A stretch of 18,358 bases of DNA, taken from assembly GCA_963514535.1 (NCBI GenBank), contig CAUPUB010000044.1, positions 1-18,358 on the forward strand. The letters are read 5' to 3'. Position 1 is the first letter of the stretch, and every line of letters begins with the position of its first letter. The position numbers were made by a program, and so were the translations under genes. The stretch comes from CAJPSE01 sp963514535. Its GTDB lineage: Bacteria; Synergistota; Synergistia; Synergistales; Aminobacteriaceae. This document shows, piece after piece, positions 6,630 through 13,850 of this stretch. The notes under the pieces are model-generated. The model ran no database searches and had not been told where the DNA came from. It saw nothing but the letters and a program-made list of their open reading frames with translations.

Positions 6630-7745
6630 ATGTACGCCGGGGGGAGGAAGCTTCGGGAGGGCGTGACGACGGGCGCCTGTGCGGCCGCGGCGGCCAAGGC
6701 GGCGGTGATGCGCGCCCTCACCGGGACGTGTCCTCCCCGGGTGGAGGTGGAGGGGCCGACGGGCCGGCGGTTCTCCCTGGAGGTGCTGCCCCTGCCCGAC
6801 GGGGGCTGCGGCGTGGTCAAGGACGCCGGGGACGATATCGACGCCACGGATGGGATGACCGTCTGCGCGGCGGTTGCGTTGGAGGATGGGGATGGGCCCA
6901 TCGCCTTTGCCGCGGGGCCGGGGGTGGGGACGGTCACCCTGCCGGGCCTGAAGGTCCCGCCGGGCGAGCCCGCCATCAACCCGGCGCCGCGCGCGATGAT
7001 CGAGCGGGCCGTCCGGGACGCCGTGGGAGCGCGGGCCGTCCGGGTCACGGTGTCCGTGCCCGGTGGGGAGGCGGTGGCGAGGCGCACCTTCAACCCGCGC
7101 CTGGGCATCGAGGGCGGGATATCGATCCTGGGGACGACCGGGGTCGTACGGCCCATGGACGAATCGTCCATCCTGGAGTCGCTGACCCTCGAGCTCGGCA
7201 TCCTGCGTTCGCTGGGGGTCCGGGACCTGGTGCTGACCTTCGGAAACACGGGCGAGCTCGCGCTCCGCAAGGCGTGGGGCATCGAGGGCCGCTGCGTGAT
7301 CCAGACGGGGAACTACCCCGGCCACGTTCTGGACGAGGCGGCGCGGATGGGGTTTCGGCGCGGGCTGTTCTGCGCGCATCCGGGCAAGCTGCTGAAGGTG
7401 GCGGCGGGGTCGTTCAACACGCACAACCGCATCGCCGACGGGCGGCTGGAGGCGCTCTGCACCCAGGCCGCACTGGTGGGGGCGGACCGGGCCGTCGTGC
7501 GGAGGCTCTACGAGTGCCGCACGACCGAGAACGCGATGGAGCTCCTGAGGGAGGAACGGCTGGAGTTCCTGTGGAACCCCCTGTCGGAGGTCGTGGCCAG
7601 GCGGTGTACCGACCGCTCCTTCGGCGTTCTGCCGATCGCCGCGGCGTTCGTCGACAACGGGGGAACGATCCTGGGCCGTACTCCGGACGCCGATGACGTG
7701 GCCCGCAGCGCGGCCGGAGGCGGGGGACGGGGGGAGAACGGATGA
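6630..7745 (+). CDS. cbiD: Cobalt-precorrin-5B C1-methyltransferase (CbiD)
   Basis: CbiD methylates C1 of cobalt-precorrin-5B after ring contraction and extrusion of acetaldehyde. The protein is 371 aa, normal for the family. It begins LREGVTTGACAAAAAKAA at residues 8-25, the conserved CbiD N-terminus. The block PGEPAINPAPRAMI follows, then GGISILGTTGVVRPM and the C-terminal AAAFVDNGGTILGR. The ATG at 6630 is chosen because the longer open frame upstream lies inside cbiC. The gene overlaps the next start by four bases (ATGA), so translation is probably coupled. Confidence 0.95.
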   Translation: MYAGGRKLREGVTTGACAAAAAKAAVMRALTGTCPPRVEVEGPTGRRFSLEVLPLPDGGCGVVKDAGDDIDATDGMTVCAAVALEDGDGPIAFAAGPGVGTVTLPGLKVPPGEPAINPAPRAMIERAVRDAVGARAVRVTVSVPGGEAVARRTFNPRLGIEGGISILGTTGVVRPMDESSILESLTLELGILRSLGVRDLVLTFGNTGELALRKAWGIEGRCVIQTGNYPGHVLDEAARMGFRRGLFCAHPGKLLKVAAGSFNTHNRIADGRLEALCTQAALVGADRAVVRRLYECRTTENAMELLREERLEFLWNPLSEVVARRCTDRSFGVLPIAAAFVDNGGTILGRTPDADDVARSAAGGGGRGENG

Positions 7746-8968
7746 CGGAACGCGAGCTCTGGGTGGTCGGGGTGGGGCCGGGCGCGGCGGACCAGCTCAC
7801 CCCCGCGGCGTCGGCCGTCCTGGCGCGGGCGGACTGCGTCGTGGCCGCGGCCCGCCACGCGGGCCTCGCGGGCGCACACCCCAACATCGTCCTGCTGAAG
7901 GGCATCCCCGAGACGCTCGACCGGGTGGAGCGCGAGCTGGAGCGGGGGAGCGTGGCGATGCTGGTCTCGGGCGATCCGGGGATCTACAGCCTGCTCCCGG
8001 TCCTCAAGAGGCGCTGGCCCGGGCGGAACGTGCGCGTCGTGCCCGGGATCGGGTCGCTCCAGAGCCTCTGTGCCGCGGCGGGCGAGGCGTGGGACGACGC
8101 GGCCATCCTCTCGGGGCACGGCAGGCCCCTGACTGCCGCCCGTTTCCTGACCGCCGTCGAGCGCCGGAGGCTGACCGTGCTCTTCTGCGGGGGGGACCGG
8201 ACGCCTCGCTGGGCCTGCGAGGCTCTGGCCGGGGCCGTCGGGGGGCTGGGGGCCCGCGTCGAGGCGGTGGTGGGGGAGCGCTTGAGTTACCCGGACGAGC
8301 GCGTGACGCGCGGTGCGCCCGCCGACCTGGCCGGCCGGGACTTCGACCCGCTCTCCCTGATGCTGGTGCGGAACGCCGCGCCCTGGACGCCGCCCTTCGG
8401 ACGGCCGCGCGACGCGGATTTCGAGCGTGGCGGGGTCCCCATGACGCGGGAGGAGGTGCGGTCGGTCGTGCTGGACCGGCTGGGGCTCGGTCCCGAGTCC
8501 GTGCTCTGGGACATCGGCGCGGGGACGGGGTCCGTCTCCGTCGCGGCGGCCCTGGCCTGTCCCGACGGGGAGGTCTGCTCCGTGGAGTGCGGGGCGGAGG
8601 CCGTGGCCCTGCTCGAGCGCAACCGGGAGAGGTTCCGGCTCCACAACATGACAATCTGCCCCGGCCGCGCCCTGGACGTCCTGGAGTCCCTTCCCGGGCC
8701 GACCCACGTCTTCGTCGGGGGGAGCGGCGGCGAGCTGTCCGCCCTTCTGGCCCGTCTGCCCCTTCTGCCTTGCCGGGGGGATGTGCGGGTGGTCGTCTCG
8801 GCTGTGACGCTGCGGACCCTGAGCGAGGCCGTGACGGCCCTGAGCGGGCTGGGGTATCGGGAGCTGGAGGCGGTCCAGGTCGCCGTGAGCGCGACTAGGC
8901 CGCTGGGCGGGAGTTTATTGTTGCTGGAGGCCAGGAACCCGGTGACGCTCCTCTGCGCGTGGTGCTGA
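7742..8968 (+). CDS. cbiET: Bifunctional CbiE-CbiT: cobalt-precorrin-7 C5-methyltransferase and C15-methyltransferase/decarboxylase
   Basis: This is a 408-aa fusion. Residues 1-210 are a CbiE tetrapyrrole methylase (VVGVGPGAADQLTPAA at the N-terminus, VSGDPGIYSLLP near 75-86, VPGIGSLQSL). Residues about 232-400 are CbiT, a class I SAM methyltransferase that begins PMTREEVRSVVL and carries the SAM loop WDIGAGTGS at 256-264. Together they methylate C5 and C15 and decarboxylate the acetate on C12. The same fusion occurs as CobL in aerobic pathways and as CbiET in several anaerobes. The start overlaps cbiD by four bases. A hairpin repeat follows the stop. Confidence 0.94.
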   Translation: MTERELWVVGVGPGAADQLTPAASAVLARADCVVAAARHAGLAGAHPNIVLLKGIPETLDRVERELERGSVAMLVSGDPGIYSLLPVLKRRWPGRNVRVVPGIGSLQSLCAAAGEAWDDAAILSGHGRPLTAARFLTAVERRRLTVLFCGGDRTPRWACEALAGAVGGLGARVEAVVGERLSYPDERVTRGAPADLAGRDFDPLSLMLVRNAAPWTPPFGRPRDADFERGGVPMTREEVRSVVLDRLGLGPESVLWDIGAGTGSVSVAAALACPDGEVCSVECGAEAVALLERNRERFRLHNMTICPGRALDVLESLPGPTHVFVGGSGGELSALLARLPLLPCRGDVRVVVSAVTLRTLSEAVTALSGLGYRELEAVQVAVSATRPLGGSLLLLEARNPVTLLCAWC

Positions 8969-9016
8969 CACCCGGATGAACCCCTATCGGGGGATGAGCC
9001 CCTTGGATCGGGGGCG

Positions 9017-9063
9017 CCGGGGGGCTTGCTCCCCGGCCGGGGGCCAGGGGGCGGCGCCCCCTG
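9017..9063. repeat. GC-rich twin-hairpin repeat, copy 3 (cbiET/cbiF gap)
   Basis: CCGGGG pairs with CCCCGG at the ends of 9017-9036. CAGGGGGC (9045-9052) pairs with GCCCCCTG (9056-9063) across a 3-base loop. The second hairpin has the same sequence type as those at 3207-3225 and 5015-5033. It lies in the 138-base gap before cbiF, which holds no gene. No T run follows. Confidence 0.75.
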
Positions 9064-9106
9064 AAGAGGGTTTTGGGACGTAGGGCTTTCAGGAGGTGAG
9101 TGCTTC

Positions 9107-9868
9107 GTGGTGTCTTTCGTCGGCGCGGGGCCCGGGGCCCCGGACCTGATCACCCTGCGGGGCGCGGAGCTGCTGCGCCGTGCGGGGATGGTCGTCTACG
9201 CGGGGTCGCTCGTGAACCCCGCGCTTCTGGATTACGTCCCGGAGGGTTGCGAGGTCTTCGACAGCGCGTCCATGACTCTGGACGAGGTGCTGGAGAAGCT
9301 TGTGGAGGGGCACGGGCGCGGCGTGACGACCGTCCGGCTCCACACGGGCGATCCCTCGCTCTACGGGGCGATCCGGGAGCAGATGGACGCCCTTCGTGTC
9401 CGCGGCATCCCCTTCGAGGTCGTGCCGGGGGTCAGCTCCTTCTGTGCCGCCGCCGCAGCAGTCGGGGCGGAGTACACCCTGCCGGGGGTGAGCCAGACGC
9501 TCGTCATCAGCCGCATGGAGGGCCGCACGCCCGTTCCGGAGCGCGAGGGCATCCGTTCGCTGGCGGCCCACCGCGCATCGATGGTCCTCTTCCTCTCCAC
9601 GGGGATGCTGAGGAAGCTCTGTTCCGAGCTCGTCGCGGGCGGATACCCCGAGGACACGCCCGCCGCTCTGGTGTACAGGGCGTCCTGGCCGGACGAGCGG
9701 GTGCTGCGCGGAACGCTGGCGGCGCTGCCGGACGCGGCGGAGGCCGAGGCGATCACCCGGACGGCCCTGGTGCTGGTGGGCGATTTCCTCGGCGATACCT
9801 ACGAGCTCTCGAAGCTCTACGACCCGGCGTTCGAGCACGGGTACCGGCGCGGGAAGGCGGAGCCTTGA
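9107..9868 (+). CDS. cbiF: Cobalt-precorrin-4 C11-methyltransferase (CbiF)
   Basis: CbiF methylates C11 of cobalt-precorrin-4. At 253 aa it is full length. The family opens VSFVGAGPGAPDLITLRGAE and continues with VYAGSLVNPALLDYVPEG, then HTGDPSLYGAIREQMDAL and VVPGVSSFCAAAAAVGAEYT; these are diagnostic of CbiF/CobM. The C-terminal YRASWPDERVLRGTLA is also typical. The GTG start at 9107 lies eight bases after AGGAGGTG (9091-9098), one of the strongest ribosome sites in the operon. It may serve to restart translation after the hairpin gap. A second GTG at 9110 is an alternative. The stop overlaps the cbiG TTG start. Confidence 0.95.
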   Translation: MVSFVGAGPGAPDLITLRGAELLRRAGMVVYAGSLVNPALLDYVPEGCEVFDSASMTLDEVLEKLVEGHGRGVTTVRLHTGDPSLYGAIREQMDALRVRGIPFEVVPGVSSFCAAAAAVGAEYTLPGVSQTLVISRMEGRTPVPEREGIRSLAAHRASMVLFLSTGMLRKLCSELVAGGYPEDTPAALVYRASWPDERVLRGTLAALPDAAEAEAITRTALVLVGDFLGDTYELSKLYDPAFEHGYRRGKAEP

Positions 9869-10878
9869 GCGAGCCCGGCGGCATCGTCCTGGCCGCGTTC
9901 ACCCGCGCGGGTGCGCTGCTGGCCGCCCGGCTGGCGGGTGCGCTCGGCGGGCGTGCCTTCGTCCCCGGCCGCTGCCTCGTCCCGGGTACGGAGCCCCTAG
10001 ACGGGACGGTGGGCGATTGGGCGGAGTGCTGGTTTCCCCATGCGGAGGCTTTGGTGTTCGTCTGTGCCTGCGGCATCGCGGTGCGGGCCGTCGCGCCCCA
10101 TGTGCGGAGCAAGGCCGAGGACCCGGCCGTGTTGGTCCTGGACGAGCGGGGACGATACGTCATCCCGCTCCTGTCGGGCCATATCGGCGGGGCCAACGCC
10201 CTGGCGCGGCGCGTGGCGGCGTTGACGGGCGGGGCGGCGGCCATCACGACGGCCACGGACGTCAACGGCCTTGTTGCGGTGGACGAGTGGGCGGTGGAGA
10301 ACGACTGCGCTATAGAGAACCTGGGGGCCGTCAAACGGATCTCGTCCGCAATTCTGGAGGGCCGGCCCGTCGGGGTGGCGGTGACGGAGCAAGAGCAGCC
10401 CGCGCCGTGGCCCGTGACGCTGTGGCTTCGGCCTCGGCGCCTGGTGCTTGGGGCGGGGTGCCGGAGGGGTGCGGACCCGGAGGCCGTTGCGGTCGCGGCC
10501 GCGGATTTTCTGGAGGGGGCGGGGGTCTCGCCCCTCTCGCTCTGCGCCGTGGCCTCGATAGACCTCAAGAGGGACGAGCAGGCCCTGATCGCGCTTGCGG
10601 AACGCTACGGCGTCCCGTTCCTGACGTTTTCCGCGGACGCGCTGAGGGCGGTCCCCGGACGGTTCTCCGCCTCGGAGCGGGTGCGGTTGGCGACGGGCGT
10701 GGACAACGTCTGCGAGCGCGCGGCGGTGCTGGCCGCCGGGAACGGCGTCCTGCTGAGGAGTAAGACCCTCTATCCCGGCATGACCTTCGCGCTGGCGCGC
10801 AGAAGGGCGCTGCATAAAAAAGATGGTTTGGGCGGCCCCGAGGTTCCGGGGCCTCTATTTGAGGAGGTACGTCGATGA
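9865..10878 (+). CDS. cbiG: Cobalt-precorrin-5A hydrolase (CbiG)
   Basis: CbiG opens the delta-lactone of cobalt-precorrin-5A and releases acetaldehyde. The 337-aa protein has the N-terminal CbiG domain (VFVCACGIAVRAVAPHVRSK near residue 64, then YVIPLLSGHIGGANALARRV near 98-117 and TTATDVNG). A central segment leads into the C-terminal CobE-like domain (LGAGCRRGADPEAV from about residue 195; SLCAVASIDLKRDEQAL). The start is the TTG at 9865, whose TTGA overlaps the cbiF stop. The frame is open far upstream through cbiF, but that part is antiparallel noise of high GC. It ends ATGA into cbiH. Confidence 0.93.
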   Translation: MSEPGGIVLAAFTRAGALLAARLAGALGGRAFVPGRCLVPGTEPLDGTVGDWAECWFPHAEALVFVCACGIAVRAVAPHVRSKAEDPAVLVLDERGRYVIPLLSGHIGGANALARRVAALTGGAAAITTATDVNGLVAVDEWAVENDCAIENLGAVKRISSAILEGRPVGVAVTEQEQPAPWPVTLWLRPRRLVLGAGCRRGADPEAVAVAAADFLEGAGVSPLSLCAVASIDLKRDEQALIALAERYGVPFLTFSADALRAVPGRFSASERVRLATGVDNVCERAAVLAAGNGVLLRSKTLYPGMTFALARRRALHKKDGLGGPEVPGPLFEEVRR

Positions 10879-11612
10879 TCTATGTAGTGGGCCTGGGGCC
10901 CGGCCGGAAAGAGGAGATGACGGGCCATGCCCTGGCGGCCCTCGAGCGCTGTGACACGATCCTGGGCTACAGGGCGTATATTGATCTTGTCCGCCAGATT
11001 TTCCCGGGGAAGGACCTGCGCGCCTCCCCCATGAAGGCCGAGGTCGAACGGTGCCGGGAGGCGCTGGAGCTCGCGCTCTCCGGACGGATCGTGGGACTGG
11101 TCTCCAGCGGCGATCCGGGGGTCTACGGGATGGCGGGCCTGATGCTGGAGGTCGCGGCGGGCCGGACGGATGTGGAGGTGGTCCCTGGAGTCACGGCGGC
11201 CAACAGCGCCGCAGCCCTGCTGGGTGCGCCGCTGATGCACGATTTCGTCGTGATCAGCCTCAGCGACTTGCTGACGCCCTGGAACTCCATCGAACGCCGC
11301 CTGGATGCCGTTGCCGCGGCGGACTTCGTCGTCTGCCTCTACAATCCCGTGAGCCGCGGTCGGCCGACGCACCTCCAGTGGGCCTGCGACATCCTGCTGA
11401 GGTACAAGGCGCCGGAGACCGTGGCCGGCTGGGCCCGCAGTGTGGGGCGCGAGGGCGAGAGTCGCTGCGTGACGACCCTCGGCCAGCTCCGGGACGCGGA
11501 GCTGGACATGTTCTGCACGGCTGTCGTCGGCAACATCGGCACCATCGTCCTGGAGGGGCGCATGGTGACGCCCAGGGGGTACCGGTTCGGGGTGCGGGAG
11601 GAATGGGAGTAG
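10875..11612 (+). CDS. cbiH: Cobalt-precorrin-3 C17-methyltransferase, ring-contracting (CbiH)
   Basis: CbiH methylates C17 and drives contraction of the macrocycle. The protein is 245 aa and shows the whole CbiH/CobJ pattern: IYVVGLGPGRKEEMTGHA at the N-terminus, GYRAYIDLV, VSSGDPGVYGMAGL near residues 74-87, VVPGVTAANSAAALLGAPL, the diagnostic HDFVVISLSDLLTPW (residues about 122-136), and LYNPVSRGRP. A strong ribosome site, GAGGAGG, precedes the ATG, which overlaps the cbiG stop as ATGA. No residues of the family core appear to be missing. Confidence 0.96.
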   Translation: MIYVVGLGPGRKEEMTGHALAALERCDTILGYRAYIDLVRQIFPGKDLRASPMKAEVERCREALELALSGRIVGLVSSGDPGVYGMAGLMLEVAAGRTDVEVVPGVTAANSAAALLGAPLMHDFVVISLSDLLTPWNSIERRLDAVAAADFVVCLYNPVSRGRPTHLQWACDILLRYKAPETVAGWARSVGREGESRCVTTLGQLRDAELDMFCTAVVGNIGTIVLEGRMVTPRGYRFGVREEWE

Positions 11613-12883
11613 GCAGCGGGCGGCTCCTGTTGTTCGGCGGCACGTCGGAGGCGCGGGAGATCCTGATGCGCGGGATCCCGGCGCTCTGTTGCACCGCGAC
11701 GGAGTACGGCGCCGAGCTGGCCCGGGAATCGATGGAGGGCCTGGCATCCGCCGATACGGTGCGTGCTGGCCGCCTCGACGCGGGGGGGATGGCGGAGCTT
11801 ATCGCCGCGGAGGACATCGTCGGCGTGATCGACGCCACGCACCCCTACGCGGCGGAGGTCACGAGGAACGTCCGCGCAGCCTGCGAGCGCACGGGAACGC
11901 CGCTGATCCGCGTGTTACGGAGCGCCACCTCCGTGGAGGAGGGCGTCGTGGCCCGCGTGGCCTCCTGCCGGGAGGCGGCGGAGTTCCTGGACGGGCGGGA
12001 GGAGCGGGCCCTGCTGGCGGTGGGAAGCAAGGAGCTGCGGGAGTTCACCGCGGTGCGGGACTACGGCAGTCGGCTCTTCGCCCGGGTGCTCCCCACGTCG
12101 GAGGTGCTTCGCTCCTGCGAGGCGTTGGGCTTCGGCCCCGCGCACCTCATCGCGATGCAGGGACCCTTCTCCGCCGAGCTGAACCGCGCCATGCTGGAGA
12201 TGACCGGCGCGTCGCTCCTGGTCACCAAGGACGGGGGCGGACCCGGTGGCATGGAGGCCAAGCTGGCCGGCGCGCGCGCCGCGGGCGCCGGGGTGGTCCT
12301 GATCACGCGCCCGGACGATGCGGGCTGCTCGGTCGGGGAGGCCGTCCTCTGGGCGCGGCGGATGCTGGGCCTGGGGCGGCCGCCGTTCTTTCCCCTGATG
12401 CGGGACGTCGAGGGGCTGACCGTGCTCGTCGTCGGAGGGGGCGCCGTGGCGCTCCGCCGGGCGGAGACCCTCGCGCGGTGCGGGGCGAGGATTCGCGCCG
12501 TGAGCCCCGTCTTTCGCGAGGGGTTCCCGCCGGACTCGGAGCTTCTGCGGCGTCCCTTTGCGGCGGAGGACCTGGACGGGGCCGCGCTTGCCGTCGCCGC
12601 GTCGGACGACCGCGAGGTCAACCGACGGGTGGGACGCGAGGCTCAGGTCCGCGGCATTCCCGTCTCCGTCGCCGACGCCGCGGGGGAGAGCACCTTTTTC
12701 TTTCCGTCTCTCATCTCCGAGGGGCCGACGGCGGCGTCGGTCTCCAGCGCGGGGCTGTCGTGCGCGCTGACGCGGCGGCTCTCGGACCGGCTGCGGTCGG
12801 TCTGGGGATCGTGGGTTGCGGAGGAGAGGGCGGCTCTGGAGCGGGCGCGTGATTCGAGGGAGCCCCGGGAGGAAGGGCGTTGA
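11603..12883 (+). CDS. cbiJ: Fusion: cobalt-precorrin-6A reductase (CbiJ) and precorrin-2 dehydrogenase (SirC/CysG N-domain)
   Basis: This 426-aa protein has two enzymes in one chain. Residues 1 to about 255 are CbiJ (LLLFGGTSEAREI, DATHPYAAEVTRN near 77-89, MQGPFSAELN, LVTKDGGG), which reduces cobalt-precorrin-6A. Residues about 262-415 are a Met8/SirC/CysG-N precorrin-2 dehydrogenase. They contain PLMRDVEGLTVLVVGGGAVA, the NAD-binding glycines G278-G280, the aspartates D335/D336 in ASDDREVN, and FFFPSLISEG. The second half makes sirohydrochlorin, the substrate of CbiK, from the precorrin-2 made by the CobA part of the CobA-HemD protein. The ATG at 11603 overlaps the cbiH stop and follows GGGAGGA closely. 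No frameshift or stop is seen at the join. The stop overlaps the hemC TTG start. Confidence 0.9.
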   Translation: MGVGSGRLLLFGGTSEAREILMRGIPALCCTATEYGAELARESMEGLASADTVRAGRLDAGGMAELIAAEDIVGVIDATHPYAAEVTRNVRAACERTGTPLIRVLRSATSVEEGVVARVASCREAAEFLDGREERALLAVGSKELREFTAVRDYGSRLFARVLPTSEVLRSCEALGFGPAHLIAMQGPFSAELNRAMLEMTGASLLVTKDGGGPGGMEAKLAGARAAGAGVVLITRPDDAGCSVGEAVLWARRMLGLGRPPFFPLMRDVEGLTVLVVGGGAVALRRAETLARCGARIRAVSPVFREGFPPDSELLRRPFAAEDLDGAALAVAASDDREVNRRVGREAQVRGIPVSVADAAGESTFFFPSLISEGPTAASVSSAGLSCALTRRLSDRLRSVWGSWVAEERAALERARDSREPREEGR

Positions 12884-13824
12884 GGCGGGTTCGTGTCGGG
12901 AGCCGCAGGAGCGCTCTGGCCCAGGCCCAGGCCCGGCTGGTCATGGACGCCGTCCGCGCGGGGCACCCCGACGTGGAGTTCGAGCTTGTGACCGTGCAGA
13001 CCACGGGGGACGTCAACATGAAGCCCTTTTCCGAGGCCTCGGACCCCTTCGGAATCAAGGGACTGTTCACCCAGGAGCTGGAGGACGCGCTGCTTCGGGG
13101 GGAGCTCGACCTTGCGGTGCACAGCCTGAAGGACCTGCCCATGAAGCAGGACGATCGCCTGCCGCTGGTGGCGCTCTCGCGGCGGGGCGACCCCCGCGAC
13201 GCCCTTCTGCTGCCGCGCGGCGCGGACGGCAGCACGGTGCCCGACGACGGCTCGGGGCCGATCGGGTGCTCCTCGGCGCGGCGGCGTCTTCAACTGGAAA
13301 CGCTCTTTCCGGGGCGGGCCGTCGAGCCCGTTCGGGGCAACATCCAGACCCGACTGCGCAAGCTGGACGAGCCGGATGCGTCGGGCAGCAGGCCGTTCTC
13401 GGTGCTGGTGCTGGCCGCCGCCGGGCTGCGCCGTCTGGGGCTGGAGGGACGGATCGATCGCCTCCTGTCCCCCGACGAGATGGTCCCGGCTGCGGGCCAG
13501 GGGATCCTGGCCTGTCAGGGGCGGGCGGGGGAGGACTACGTGTACCTGGATGTCGTTCGCGACCGGGACGCGGAGGACTGCGCCGCGGCCGAGCGGAGTT
13601 TCGTCGCGGCGCTGGGCGGCGGATGCGCTCTGCCCGTGGCGGCCTATGCCGTCGCGGAGGGGGACGTCCTGAATCTGTCCGGCTTCTACGCGGACGAGGT
13701 GCGGGGGATCCGCCGGACCGGGAAAATGTCGGGTCCCAGGACGGAGGCGGGGAGCCTGGGCCGTGAGCTGGCGGCACGGCTGATGGCGGCGCGGTGGGAC
13801 GATGGAGGGACGGCGGAGCGATGA
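12880..13824 (+). CDS. hemC: Hydroxymethylbilane synthase (porphobilinogen deaminase)
   Basis: HemC links four porphobilinogens into hydroxymethylbilane. The 314-aa protein opens VRVGSRRSALAQAQARLV. It has the active-site block HSLKDLP with catalytic D85, and the arginine-rich substrate site SSARRRLQL then RGNIQTRLRKLD. MVPAAGQGILA follows, and C249 in ALGGGCALPVAAY anchors the dipyrromethane cofactor. The start is a TTG whose TTGA overlaps the preceding stop; the next gene overlaps or follows closely. Its presence shows that this operon supplies its own uroporphyrinogen branch under B12 control. Confidence 0.95.
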   Translation: MRRVRVGSRRSALAQAQARLVMDAVRAGHPDVEFELVTVQTTGDVNMKPFSEASDPFGIKGLFTQELEDALLRGELDLAVHSLKDLPMKQDDRLPLVALSRRGDPRDALLLPRGADGSTVPDDGSGPIGCSSARRRLQLETLFPGRAVEPVRGNIQTRLRKLDEPDASGSRPFSVLVLAAAGLRRLGLEGRIDRLLSPDEMVPAAGQGILACQGRAGEDYVYLDVVRDRDAEDCAAAERSFVAALGGGCALPVAAYAVAEGDVLNLSGFYADEVRGIRRTGKMSGPRTEAGSLGRELAARLMAARWDDGGTAER

Positions 13825-13850
13825 GGAACGAACGGAGGAAGGACGGGCCC

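Noticed and set aside
4978..7282. Very long minus-strand open frames opposite the membrane gene, cbiC and cbiD
   Set aside because: In GC-rich DNA the antisense frames of real genes stay open. The translations are rich in R, P, A and G without domains, while the plus strand encodes clear enzymes.
9100..9864. Upstream extension of the cbiG frame to a 592-codon protein
   Set aside because: The added part lies entirely within cbiF in another frame and has no recognisable domain. CbiG has its normal length from the TTG at 9865.
11051..11602. Upstream extension of the cbiJ-sirC frame
   Set aside because: It overlaps cbiH in another frame, and CbiJ homology begins right after the ATG at 11603.
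13794..13850. Earlier starts for cobA-hemD
   Set aside because: CobA homology begins at residue 3 of the 13851 start, which also has the best ribosome site. The 13821 start cannot be fully excluded, but the 13794 start lies within hemC.
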